Origin: Bradyrhizobium manausense
Lineage (GTDB): Bacteria > Pseudomonadota > Alphaproteobacteria > Rhizobiales > Xanthobacteraceae
Direction: 5' to 3'
Assembly (NCBI RefSeq): GCF_018130615.1
Contig: NZ_JAFCKB010000019.1
Span: forward strand, 1 to 64,000
DNA: 64,000 nucleotides
Each line of letters begins with the position of its first letter. Within the stretch, counting starts at the first letter, position 1. Positions 25,530-33,049 of the stretch are shown here, piece by piece. The notes beneath the pieces are model-generated. The model was not told the origin of the DNA and ran no database searches. It saw only the letters and a list, made by a program, of their open reading frames with translations. Position numbers and translations under genes: made by a program.

Positions 25530-27866
25530 ATGGCGCAGATCAAGATATTCGGCTACGCAGACAAGATCTCGGTGAAGCCGGGCGACACCATACAATTTCA
25601 TGTCAGTGCCGACGGCACGTCGACTGCTGAAGCCCATCTCGTGCGCCTGATCCATGGCGACGAGCATCCGCATGGTCCGGGATTCATCGACGAAGAAATC
25701 GACTGCGCCGCCAACGGCACCTGGCAGGTGGAGAAGCAGTTCACGCAGGTCGGTGCCTTCCTCGAGGTGGCCGACCCCGATCGCAAGCTCGCACTCGACG
25801 GCAGCATCACGCTCTGTGCATTTATCTGGCCGACATGGCCCGATGTCGGGCATCGGCAATGCCTCCTGGGCCGCTGGGATAACGACAGGAATCACGGCTA
25901 TGGTCTTGGAATCAATCCAAGCGGCAGGCTGGAGTTCTGGGTCGGTTGCGGAAACGAGGTCGACTATCTCCAGGCTGAGCTGCCGCTGCAGAAGCAGGCT
26001 TGGTATTTCGTCGCGGCCACTTTCGATGCGCGAAGCGGCCGCGCCACGCTGTACCAGGAAGGGGTCGTGAGCCGCTACAACAGCCTGCTCAGCAAAGTCG
26101 CGCCGGTCGAATACCGCTCGCATGTGTCGGAGATGTTTCGGTTCAGGCAGAACAACCTGCCCGATACGCCGTTCCTTGTGGCGGGCTCGCGCGACTGGCA
26201 CGCGCTACGCGGGCATTTCGTCTCGCAGCTGTACTGCGGCAAGATCGATCGTTGTGGTGTGTTCGATCGTCCTTTGGATCACGAGGAGCTCGATGCAATC
26301 CGCTCAGGTGGGCAGCCCCCATTGGACGGCATGGTCGCATATTGGGACACAACGAAGGGGTATACCGATCGTGGGATCGGCGATCTCGTAGTCGACATTG
26401 GACCAAACCGGCTCGATGCGGAGGGCTACAACAGGCCGGTGCGTGCACAGACCGGCTACAACTGGAATGGCCGCAACGACTGCTTCCGGCTCGCCCCGCA
26501 TCAATACGGCGGCATCGAGTTCCATGCCGACGCGATGATCGACAGCAATTGGAACGCCACAAAGACGCTCGAGCTGCCCGAAACGCTGCGCAGCGGAGCC
26601 TACGCGATGAGAGTACGCGGCGGCGACGGCGAGGGCCTGGCCGAAGAGTACATCGTTTTCTTCGTTCGGTCCCGCATGCCTACAGCGCGAATTGCTCTGT
26701 TGTTTTCCACCGCGACCTATCTGGCCTATGCCAACGAGCGCTTCGCGACAGACGGCCAGATCGTGCAGCCAATGGCGGGCCAGCCGCCGACGATCTCCGA
26801 GGTCGATATCGAGATCTACGAAAATCCGGAGTTCGGTGCGGGCTGCTACGACACGCATGCGGATGGCGCCGGCGTCTGCTACACGAGCTACCGTCGCCCG
26901 ATGGTGAACATGCGGCCGAAATACCGGATCGCCGCATTCGACTTGCCGTGGAATTTTCCGGCAGACCTGTCGATCCTGGCGTGGCTTGAGCACAAGGGGT
27001 ATGACTACGACGTACTGACCGACGAAGATGTACATCTGGAGGGTGTCGCAGCGATGGCGCCCTACGCGTGCATTCTGAATTCCACCCATCCGGAATATCA
27101 TTCCGAGCGCATGCTCGACGCGCACGAGGATTACATCGCCGGCGGTGGGCGCTTCATCTGCATGGGCGCCAACAGCTTCTGCTGCAATGTGGCGTTTCGC
27201 GATGACGAACCGTGGATCATGGAGTGCCGCAAGACAGGTGGACACTGGATCGCCTGGGCGGCACGGCCGGGCGAATACTACCTCGCCACGACGGGCCAGA
27301 TGGGTGGAATCTGGACCGGCTTTCAGCGCTGGGGGCAGAAGCTGGTCGGCAATACATTTGCCGGCGAGGGCTTCGCCCATAGCCAACCTTACCGGCGGAT
27401 GCCCGACAGCTATGATCCTGCGCTCGCTTGGATCACCGAGGGGATCGAAGGCGAGATCATTGGTGATTTCGGCCTAGGCAACGGCGGAGCGGCGGGCATT
27501 GAGATCGACTGCTACAAGCTGGGGTTCGGCACGCCGCCCAACACTAAGCTCATCGCATCCTCGGGTGGTCACCCCGACAACTACATCGCCCACGACGAGG
27601 AGGGAGCCCACGCCCACCAGGGATTCAGCGGGACGCACAACTACATCCTGCGGGCCGACATGGTATACTTCGAGGCGCCGAATAATGGCGCGGTGTTTGC
27701 AACCGGATCCATCGCGTTCGGAAGTGCCCTTCCTATCAACGGCTTCGAGAACAACGTCTCGCAGCTTCTGAGCAACGTGGTGAACGCGTTCGTCAGACCG
27801 GGTCCGTTGCCCGGCTCGAACAGACCTAGGAAGAGCACAGCAGGGCTCGAACGAGTCGCCCCCTAG
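25530..27866 (+). CDS. dmfA2: N,N-dimethylformamidase-like amidohydrolase, large subunit, copy 2
   Basis: A 778-residue paralogue of copy 1, collinear over the whole length. The same LamG-like domain and C-terminal half are present, and the putative iron ligands are conserved: Tyr397 (ATYLAY), Tyr440 (CYDTHADG) and Glu522 (HPEYHS). Differences cluster around the active-site loops (for example EYHSERM against EYYTERM, and an insert DEEGAHAHQGFSGT near residue 695), which suggests a changed substrate range rather than simple redundancy. It pairs with the free small subunit 59 bases upstream and is followed 11 bases later by the GST gene. Confidence 0.88.
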   Translation: MAQIKIFGYADKISVKPGDTIQFHVSADGTSTAEAHLVRLIHGDEHPHGPGFIDEEIDCAANGTWQVEKQFTQVGAFLEVADPDRKLALDGSITLCAFIWPTWPDVGHRQCLLGRWDNDRNHGYGLGINPSGRLEFWVGCGNEVDYLQAELPLQKQAWYFVAATFDARSGRATLYQEGVVSRYNSLLSKVAPVEYRSHVSEMFRFRQNNLPDTPFLVAGSRDWHALRGHFVSQLYCGKIDRCGVFDRPLDHEELDAIRSGGQPPLDGMVAYWDTTKGYTDRGIGDLVVDIGPNRLDAEGYNRPVRAQTGYNWNGRNDCFRLAPHQYGGIEFHADAMIDSNWNATKTLELPETLRSGAYAMRVRGGDGEGLAEEYIVFFVRSRMPTARIALLFSTATYLAYANERFATDGQIVQPMAGQPPTISEVDIEIYENPEFGAGCYDTHADGAGVCYTSYRRPMVNMRPKYRIAAFDLPWNFPADLSILAWLEHKGYDYDVLTDEDVHLEGVAAMAPYACILNSTHPEYHSERMLDAHEDYIAGGGRFICMGANSFCCNVAFRDDEPWIMECRKTGGHWIAWAARPGEYYLATTGQMGGIWTGFQRWGQKLVGNTFAGEGFAHSQPYRRMPDSYDPALAWITEGIEGEIIGDFGLGNGGAAGIEIDCYKLGFGTPPNTKLIASSGGHPDNYIAHDEEGAHAHQGFSGTHNYILRADMVYFEAPNNGAVFATGSIAFGSALPINGFENNVSQLLSNVVNAFVRPGPLPGSNRPRKSTAGLERVAP

Positions 27867-27877
27867 GAACGTCCCGA

Positions 27878-28573
27878 ATGATTGACTTGCACTATGCGCC
27901 GACCCCCAACGGCTGGAAGATCTCGATTCTGCTCGAGGAACTGGGGCTGCCATATACCGTCGTGCCGATCGATATTCGCGCTGGTGAACAGTTCACTCCC
28001 GAGTTTCTCGCTATCAGCCCGAACAATCGTATTCCAGCGATTGTTGATCGCGCGCCTGCCGACGATGGCGAGCCCATCTCCGTGTTCGAGACGGGTGCGA
28101 TCCTGATCTACCTGGCCGAGAAGACCGGACGATTCCAGCCAGTGGATGTGCGTGGTCGTACCGGGGTCTTACAATGGCTAATGTGGCAGATGGCCGGTCT
28201 TGGACCGATGCTCGGTCAGCACGGTCATTTCCGCCTCTATGCGCCGGAGAAGATCCCCTATGCGATCGACCGTTATCAGCGTGAGGCGACACGATTATAT
28301 GGTGTGCTTGATGCCCAATTGGGCAAGACCGGACGCTTTGTCGCTGGCAACGAATACACGATAGCCGACATCGCTTGTTTCCCGTGGACGATGACCCATA
28401 AGGCGCAAGGCTTCACACTCGACGACTATCCGAACGTCAAGCGCTGGTATGCGGAAGTTCGCGAACGGCCGCAAGTGCAGGCCGGCCTTGCGGTCGGCAA
28501 ATTCGTGAAAGAGCCGTTCTCCGACGAAGCAAAGCGAATCATGTTCGGCGCATCCAGGGTCGTCACGGAATGA
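27878..28573 (+). CDS. Glutathione S-transferase, nu-class (YfcG/YghU-like)
   Basis: A 231-residue GST with the thioredoxin-like N-domain and helical C-domain. The motif TPNGWKISILLEELGLPY with Asn and the nearby Thr in place of the usual Ser/Tyr/Cys, plus GLGPMLGQHGHF, points to the nu class, whose members act as disulfide-bond reductases or peroxidases with glutathione. It begins 11 bases after the second amidase gene and is probably cotranscribed. It could detoxify peroxide from the amine oxidase or an electrophilic intermediate; both are guesses. Confidence 0.9.
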   Translation: MIDLHYAPTPNGWKISILLEELGLPYTVVPIDIRAGEQFTPEFLAISPNNRIPAIVDRAPADDGEPISVFETGAILIYLAEKTGRFQPVDVRGRTGVLQWLMWQMAGLGPMLGQHGHFRLYAPEKIPYAIDRYQREATRLYGVLDAQLGKTGRFVAGNEYTIADIACFPWTMTHKAQGFTLDDYPNVKRWYAEVRERPQVQAGLAVGKFVKEPFSDEAKRIMFGASRVVTE

Positions 28574-28658
28574 ACGGCGATGGAGGCCTCTGGCGAGTGA
28601 AAATCGAAATGCTGGCTCGCAGCATCGCGTACCGGAGAGATGGTGAGTGTAACGACCG

Positions 28659-29321
28659 ATGATCGAGTTTTTCTTCGACTGCTCAAGTCCGTGGACTTAT
28701 CTCGCCTTCCACAACATTCAAAAATTGGCGAAGGAGTTCGGCGAGTCGCTTTCGTGGCGGCCCGTGCTGGCTGGCGGCATTTTTAATGCAGTCAATCCAG
28801 GCGTTTATGCCTCGCGCGAAAATCCGATCGCGCCGAAAGCGCAGTACATGCTGAAAGATCTCGCCGATTGGGCTCGTTCGGCCGGTCTTGTGATCAAGAT
28901 GCCACCGACGGTCTTTCCGGTGAACAGCGTAAGGGCGATGCGCGGCTGCGTCTGGCTCGGCAGCGACGAGATGGTCCCGTTTGCGACTGCCGTGTTCGAA
29001 GCCTATTGGGGTCAGGACAAGGACATCTCCCAGGATTCTGTGCTGACGAACATTTGCATGAAGTTGGGCATCGATCCTGCGGAATTTTTTCGAAGTATCA
29101 ACGAAGAGGCGGTCAAGAATCAGCTCAGGCTCAACACAGACGAGGTAATCGCACGCGGCGGCTTCGGATCGCCGACATTCTTCATTGACAGAACCGATAT
29201 GTATTTTGGCAATGATCGTCTGCCTTTGATCCGCGAAGTGTTGGAGCGTCGGAAGACACGGTGTCATTCGGCCTGCATCTTGCCCCCTAAGCCAGCGAGG
29301 GGATCGGCGCCCAAAAATTAG
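28659..29321 (+). CDS. 2-hydroxychromene-2-carboxylate isomerase / DsbA-family protein
   Basis: A 220-residue kappa-GST/DsbA-fold protein of the 2-hydroxychromene-2-carboxylate isomerase type. The start MIEFFFDCSSPWTYLAF contains the active-site Ser10-Pro pair, the helical insertion includes PTVFPVNSVRAMRG, and the end has RGGFGSPTFFID with the cis-proline. It may catalyse a glutathione-dependent isomerisation. The last 20 residues (after LERRKTR) are unlike the family and could reflect a late frameshift. It lies 85 bases after the GST gene and closes the amidase operon. Confidence 0.85.
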   Translation: MIEFFFDCSSPWTYLAFHNIQKLAKEFGESLSWRPVLAGGIFNAVNPGVYASRENPIAPKAQYMLKDLADWARSAGLVIKMPPTVFPVNSVRAMRGCVWLGSDEMVPFATAVFEAYWGQDKDISQDSVLTNICMKLGIDPAEFFRSINEEAVKNQLRLNTDEVIARGGFGSPTFFIDRTDMYFGNDRLPLIREVLERRKTRCHSACILPPKPARGSAPKN

Positions 29322-29659
29322 CGGGCTGATTGACAAAGCGATTACGACAAGTTGGGAAGCTCGAGGCGGTGGGCGGCAACGATTTCATCCAAATGCGGAG
29401 GCGAACCGCCGGTTTGCGGGCGTAGCTCGAATGATGGGTTTCAGTCCAAGAAGGCCAAAAATGCTTTATTTTTCAATGGAGGTTGACTGAACACTCTCTC
29501 CGCCATTTATGCGATTTTGTACCCCACCACGACCTTGTGCGATTTCGCGCGCCGAGGTTCGCTAGCCGCTCCGAATGCGCGCCATCACCAGAGCAATAGC
29601 AACGGCGCCGCACCAACCCACCGATCGGTCGCAGAATGCCGCGAGCCCTTGGCGACAAG
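29322..29659. other. Non-coding scar region
   Basis: 338 bases after the amidase operon with a short AT-rich patch (29455-29480). Open frames on both strands are short, overlap each other and show no recognisable family. It precedes a series of gene remnants and is probably decayed DNA. Confidence 0.5.
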
Positions 29660-29787
29660 CCGCGCATCTGGAAAGCTTCGAGAGCGATTGGACCGAGACG
29701 ATAAATCTCGCGGAATTGCTGCTGCAGACACACCACATTCCATTGCGCGTCGGGCACGGTTTTGCATCGCAGATGGTGAGCTACGGG
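29660..29787 (+). pseudogene. Fragment of an argininosuccinate-lyase-family gene
   Basis: About 42 codons reading LESFESDWTETINLAELLL then THHIPLRVGHGFASQMVSYG, which resembles the region of fumarase/argininosuccinate-lyase-family proteins where a 'DWTAT--LAD-L---- LPFR-GHH-AS--V' pattern occurs. Nothing upstream continues the family, and the match ends exactly at the 12-bp inverted repeat of the next element, so it looks like a truncated relic. Recognition is by eye only. Confidence 0.4.
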
Positions 29788-29878
29788 TGTAAATCGGCGC
29801 CGAACAATGACCCTCCGCAGTCATCTGAATCAACGACTTAGCGCGCCGATCGGCGTGAGGACCCCACGCCGATTTACA
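29788..29878. mobile_element. 91-bp MITE-like element with perfect 12-bp inverted ends
   Basis: TGTAAATCGGCG at 29788-29799 is repeated inverted as CGCCGATTTACA at 29867-29878. The left end continues CCGAACAATGACC, in the style of IS21-family termini. The element has no coding capacity and is bounded on the left by the lyase fragment and on the right by the IS630 fragment, which fits a solo end pair or an internally deleted IS. Confidence 0.5.
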
Positions 29879-30095
29879 GATCTCCGCAGCATGCCCCTCG
29901 ATCCGAGCTGAACGCCGGTCTCCACCCTGCGCTCCCGCCTCACAGGCGCCGGTGCTTCTCCACTCGCTAACCAGTTCGATCGCTGTCGATGGCGCTACGC
30001 CGAACCGGTCCAGCGGCGCCCCGACAGCTCATCCCTTCCTCTTCCACAGCCCGAATAATGCGAAGGCGAAGGTCCGGCGAGAGCGCTTTAGCCAT
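29879..30095 (-). pseudogene. IS630-family transposase, N-terminal remnant
   Basis: Read on the minus strand from the ATG at 30095, the frame gives MAKALSPDLRLRIIRAVEEE then GMSCRGAA, and after a one-base shift RFGVAPSTAIELVSEWRSTG, EAGAQGGDRRSARIEGHAAEI. This is the N-terminal helix-turn-helix region of an IS630 transposase. It is frameshifted near 30010-30017 and cut off after about 70 codons at the inverted repeat ending at 29878. It cannot be functional. Confidence 0.75.
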
Positions 30096-30186
30096 GGGGG
30101 CTGGCCTCCATCACCGGCCCTCAGGGTGAATTACGATTTGCCTCACAAGGGAATCCCCCTCCGATTCCGCCAGGTCGGAAAATGCG

Positions 30187-30789
30187 CTAGTCCTTCCGGA
30201 TCAGTCGCCATCGACCCGGTGTGGTGCCCACCGCCGCCGAGAATACTCTCGTGAAGTGACTCTGATCGGAAAAGCCGCATTTGATCGCAATTTCCGTGAG
30301 TGACAATGCTGAGTCTTTCAGAAAGGCCTTGCTTTGCTCGATACGTTGATTCATCAGCCAGCGATGGGGCGGTGTACCCGTGCTGACTCGGAAAGCGCGG
30401 GCAAAGTGGGCGGCTGACACGCCGCACTCGCTGGCGATTCGTGCCAACGCGATCTCGCCATCGAGATTCGCGCGAATGAGTGCCTTCGCCGTCCGAAGTT
30501 GCCATGGCGCCAATCCGCTGCGGTAAGAGCGATTGCGAGGGTGGCTGACGGCATATTTCTTGAGGAAATGAGTATTGAGCGCCATCGCGACGTGGCCCAC
30601 GAACAGCTCGTTGGCCTCATGCGGTCTTTCGAGCATCGGCAGAAGGCAACCGCCCAGATGAGCCATGATTGGATCGAGGAAGTTCGCGCCCGCGACAACG
30701 TCATATTCAACGCGACCAACATCAAGCTCGTTCGCCAGCTCATTCAGCGCGTTGTGCGGCAGATACAGGTAAAGGAAATCAAAAGGATC
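30187..30789 (-). pseudogene. AraC-family regulator, 5'-truncated
   Basis: The C-terminal two-thirds of an AraC regulator. Two helix-turn-helix motifs are intact (LARIASECGVSAAHFARAF and LTEIAIKCGFSDQSHFTRVF). In the same frame the sequence extends upstream to FDFLYLYLPHNALNELANEL at about 30780, then the family similarity stops at the junction with an NmrA-type gene fragment. About 100 N-terminal residues are missing compared with the usual 290-330. The 159-residue open frame from the internal ATG at 30666 could still make an isolated DNA-binding domain. Confidence 0.75.
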
Positions 30790-31024
30790 CTTCGATGTTG
30801 TCGAGATAGCCGGCGGGAATAACCATGAACGCGCGATCGAGGCCCTGGAACGCGCTAGCGTAGGTGGAGGCGTCGGTCATGTCGAAGCGGACGGCTTCGG
30901 TGTTTGCCACCGCGGCTTCGCCGCGGGAAGTCGCTTTGACGCACTCGCCTTTGGCGAGGAGCATCTCTACGAGGTAACGACCCGTATTGCCGGTAGCGCC
31001 GGTCACCAGGATCTTTTCGGTCAT
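30785..31024 (-). pseudogene. NmrA/SDR-type NAD(P)-binding protein, 3'-truncated
   Basis: Only the first 80 or so residues remain: MTEKILVTGATGNTGRYLVE with the GATGNTG dinucleotide motif, then FDMTDASTYASAFQGLDRAF. The frame stops after YLDNIEGSF, where AraC-type sequence begins in another frame. A complete protein would have about 280 residues. A deletion joining two adjacent genes explains both fragments. Confidence 0.75.
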
Positions 31025-31448
31025 ACCGTTCTTTCCATTGCGTATGGCGACGCCTGCGCGAAGCGAAGGTGTGCCTGACCATCGAAAAGGCGGGCGGCGA
31101 CAAAACGGCTTTGTTCCGCGCGCCGGCGGAGTGCGATGGGCGTGCGCTGGCGGCGCTTTCCTATGTGGAATGGAGCACCAAAGCTCAGAGGAGAATGAAT
31201 AAAACGCTTTAGACGGTTCATCCGGACGCACCTTTCCCATCGCCTGGAAAAGGACGTGCCGGATGCCCGACGAGTCCGGCCGTACGAGCGTAGCTGCCAC
31301 CCGGACTACCGACCGGGCCGTGGACTTTTACACGTCCGATCTTATCTCATCGCGCGGACGCGCGAATTGTGAAGCCTCAGTTTGACACGCTCTTAATCCG
31401 CGTGTGTGCACGCAAGCGGTCCTGATACCGAGATCACCCCCTGACACC
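31025..31448. other. Intergenic region, no gene recognised
   Basis: 424 bases between the NmrA fragment and the GMC oxidoreductase end. A plus-strand open stretch at about 31068-31212 (frame KVCLTIEKAGGDKTALFRAP) has protein-like composition but no start context or known family. It may be another relic. Confidence 0.4.
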
Positions 31449-33023
31449 TTAGCGTAGTAGCGTATTCCAAAAAACCACCAGTCTTTCCGCAGATCTCAGC
31501 GCCAAGGCACTCACAGTAAAGGTTGGGTTGACCGCACCTTCCGTTGGAAAAAGGCCGGGACCGCCGATCCAGAGGTTGGGGATGTCGTGGGTCTGGCCAT
31601 AGTCGTTAGTTACCGATGTTGCTGCCGTTGCGCCCATGATGGTGCCGCCGTGAAAATGGATGCCGCCGGGATCCGGGTTGAACCAGGCCGATTTGGCACC
31701 GGCCGCAGCCATGATCCGCAATCCTTCCTCGTTCGTGTTCCGCCATAGACCCAAGGCGCTGTCGTCATAGGAGTGAACGACGCGCGCCAACGGGACGCCG
31801 AATTCATCCTTCTGGTCAGACAGCACGATCCGATTGTCCGGATTGGGCAGGGCTTCGTTGAGTCCCAGGATTCGCGCCAGTCCGCGCGCGGCAGCTTTCA
31901 TATGCGCGTGCAAGTCCGCTCCGAACAGCGCGCTGCGTGAATTGGCAAAACCCAGGATGTCGTTCGGCTTCTGGGCGAATCCGATCTGCCACATGGTGCT
32001 GCCGAACATGCCGGGGCGCGCATCCTTTGCGTATCCGTCCTGCGACATCAGCAATCCTCCCGTGATGCCCATGTGGTTCTCGACGTCCTCGTCGAACAAT
32101 CCCCACCCCCCCGAACCGGCATGTGTCATCGCGTAGCGACCGAGCAGGCCGCTCGAATTGGCCAATCCTGTGGGATGCCGATCATGCGCGGAATTCAGCA
32201 GAATCCGTGGGGTCTGTACCACGAAGGCTGCGAGAACAACGACGTCAGCCGGCTGTACCACCCTGGCGCGGTCGGGCCCGATGTATTCGACGCCGGCGGC
32301 CCGCTCGCCCTTGGAGTCGAGTAGTACGCGCGTGACATAGCTCGACGGCCGGATCTCGGCGCCTGCCTTGATAGCCTGCGGTAAGAACACCGTATTAGCG
32401 TTGCCGATCGCGCCGATCGGGCATCCGGCATGACACCAGCCGTCATAGATGCAGGCGGGGCGGCCTTTGTAGTCCGTGCTCAGGACTGCGGAGGGCAAAG
32501 GCGCGACCCGCATGCCGAGCTTGCGCATTCCGTCGGCCACAATGTCGGCGTGACGAAATGAACGAAGCGGGGGAAGCGGATAGGGGGCCCCGGGTGGGCG
32601 CCAGACTTCGGCGGCGGCATCGCCCGCGATGCCCACCTCGGTCTGGATCCGGTCATAGAACGGGCGGAGATCGTCGTAGGAGATCGGCCAGTCGAGTCCC
32701 CGATCGTAGAGCGACTTCATCCGGAAATCGGAGGGCTGTAGCCGCGGCCAATTGGCGAAATGATGGGCGGTCGAGCCACCGACGAGCCAGCCGGAGTTGA
32801 AGTTGTGGCCGTAGCGGTTCTTGCCGTCGGCGAGAACCGGCGCGCCACCCCATTTGAGCCGGCGGCCCCAGATCATAGAGCTGATCCACTCGTCCTCGCG
32901 GCGATCTGGTCCGTGCTCGAGGACAACGACCTTCTTGCCGCTCTTCGCCAGAGTTGCGGCAAAGATGGAGCCTGCCGCGCCGCTTCCGACGACGACCGCG
33001 TCAACCTTGTCCAGATTAGCCAT
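31449..33023 (-). CDS. GMC-family FAD oxidoreductase (second of pair)
   Basis: A 524-residue glucose-methanol-choline oxidoreductase that oxidises an alcohol or sugar hydroxyl with FAD. The N-terminal dinucleotide motif is VVVGSGAAGSIFAATLA (residues about 11-27), followed by VVVLEHGP. The GMC C-terminal signature IHFHGGTIMGATAATS, IPNLWIGGPGLFPTEGAVNPT carries the catalytic His region. No signal peptide is visible. It follows the paralogous GMC gene by 26 bases and shares its operon with a gluconate-dehydrogenase-subunit-3-like protein, which suggests membrane-linked or periplasm-associated electron transfer. Confidence 0.9.
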   Translation of the reverse strand: MANLDKVDAVVVGSGAAGSIFAATLAKSGKKVVVLEHGPDRREDEWISSMIWGRRLKWGGAPVLADGKNRYGHNFNSGWLVGGSTAHHFANWPRLQPSDFRMKSLYDRGLDWPISYDDLRPFYDRIQTEVGIAGDAAAEVWRPPGAPYPLPPLRSFRHADIVADGMRKLGMRVAPLPSAVLSTDYKGRPACIYDGWCHAGCPIGAIGNANTVFLPQAIKAGAEIRPSSYVTRVLLDSKGERAAGVEYIGPDRARVVQPADVVVLAAFVVQTPRILLNSAHDRHPTGLANSSGLLGRYAMTHAGSGGWGLFDEDVENHMGITGGLLMSQDGYAKDARPGMFGSTMWQIGFAQKPNDILGFANSRSALFGADLHAHMKAAARGLARILGLNEALPNPDNRIVLSDQKDEFGVPLARVVHSYDDSALGLWRNTNEEGLRIMAAAGAKSAWFNPDPGGIHFHGGTIMGATAATSVTNDYGQTHDIPNLWIGGPGLFPTEGAVNPTFTVSALALRSAERLVVFWNTLLR

Positions 33024-33049
33024 TCGCGTCTGCCTTGGTCTTCCGGAGG

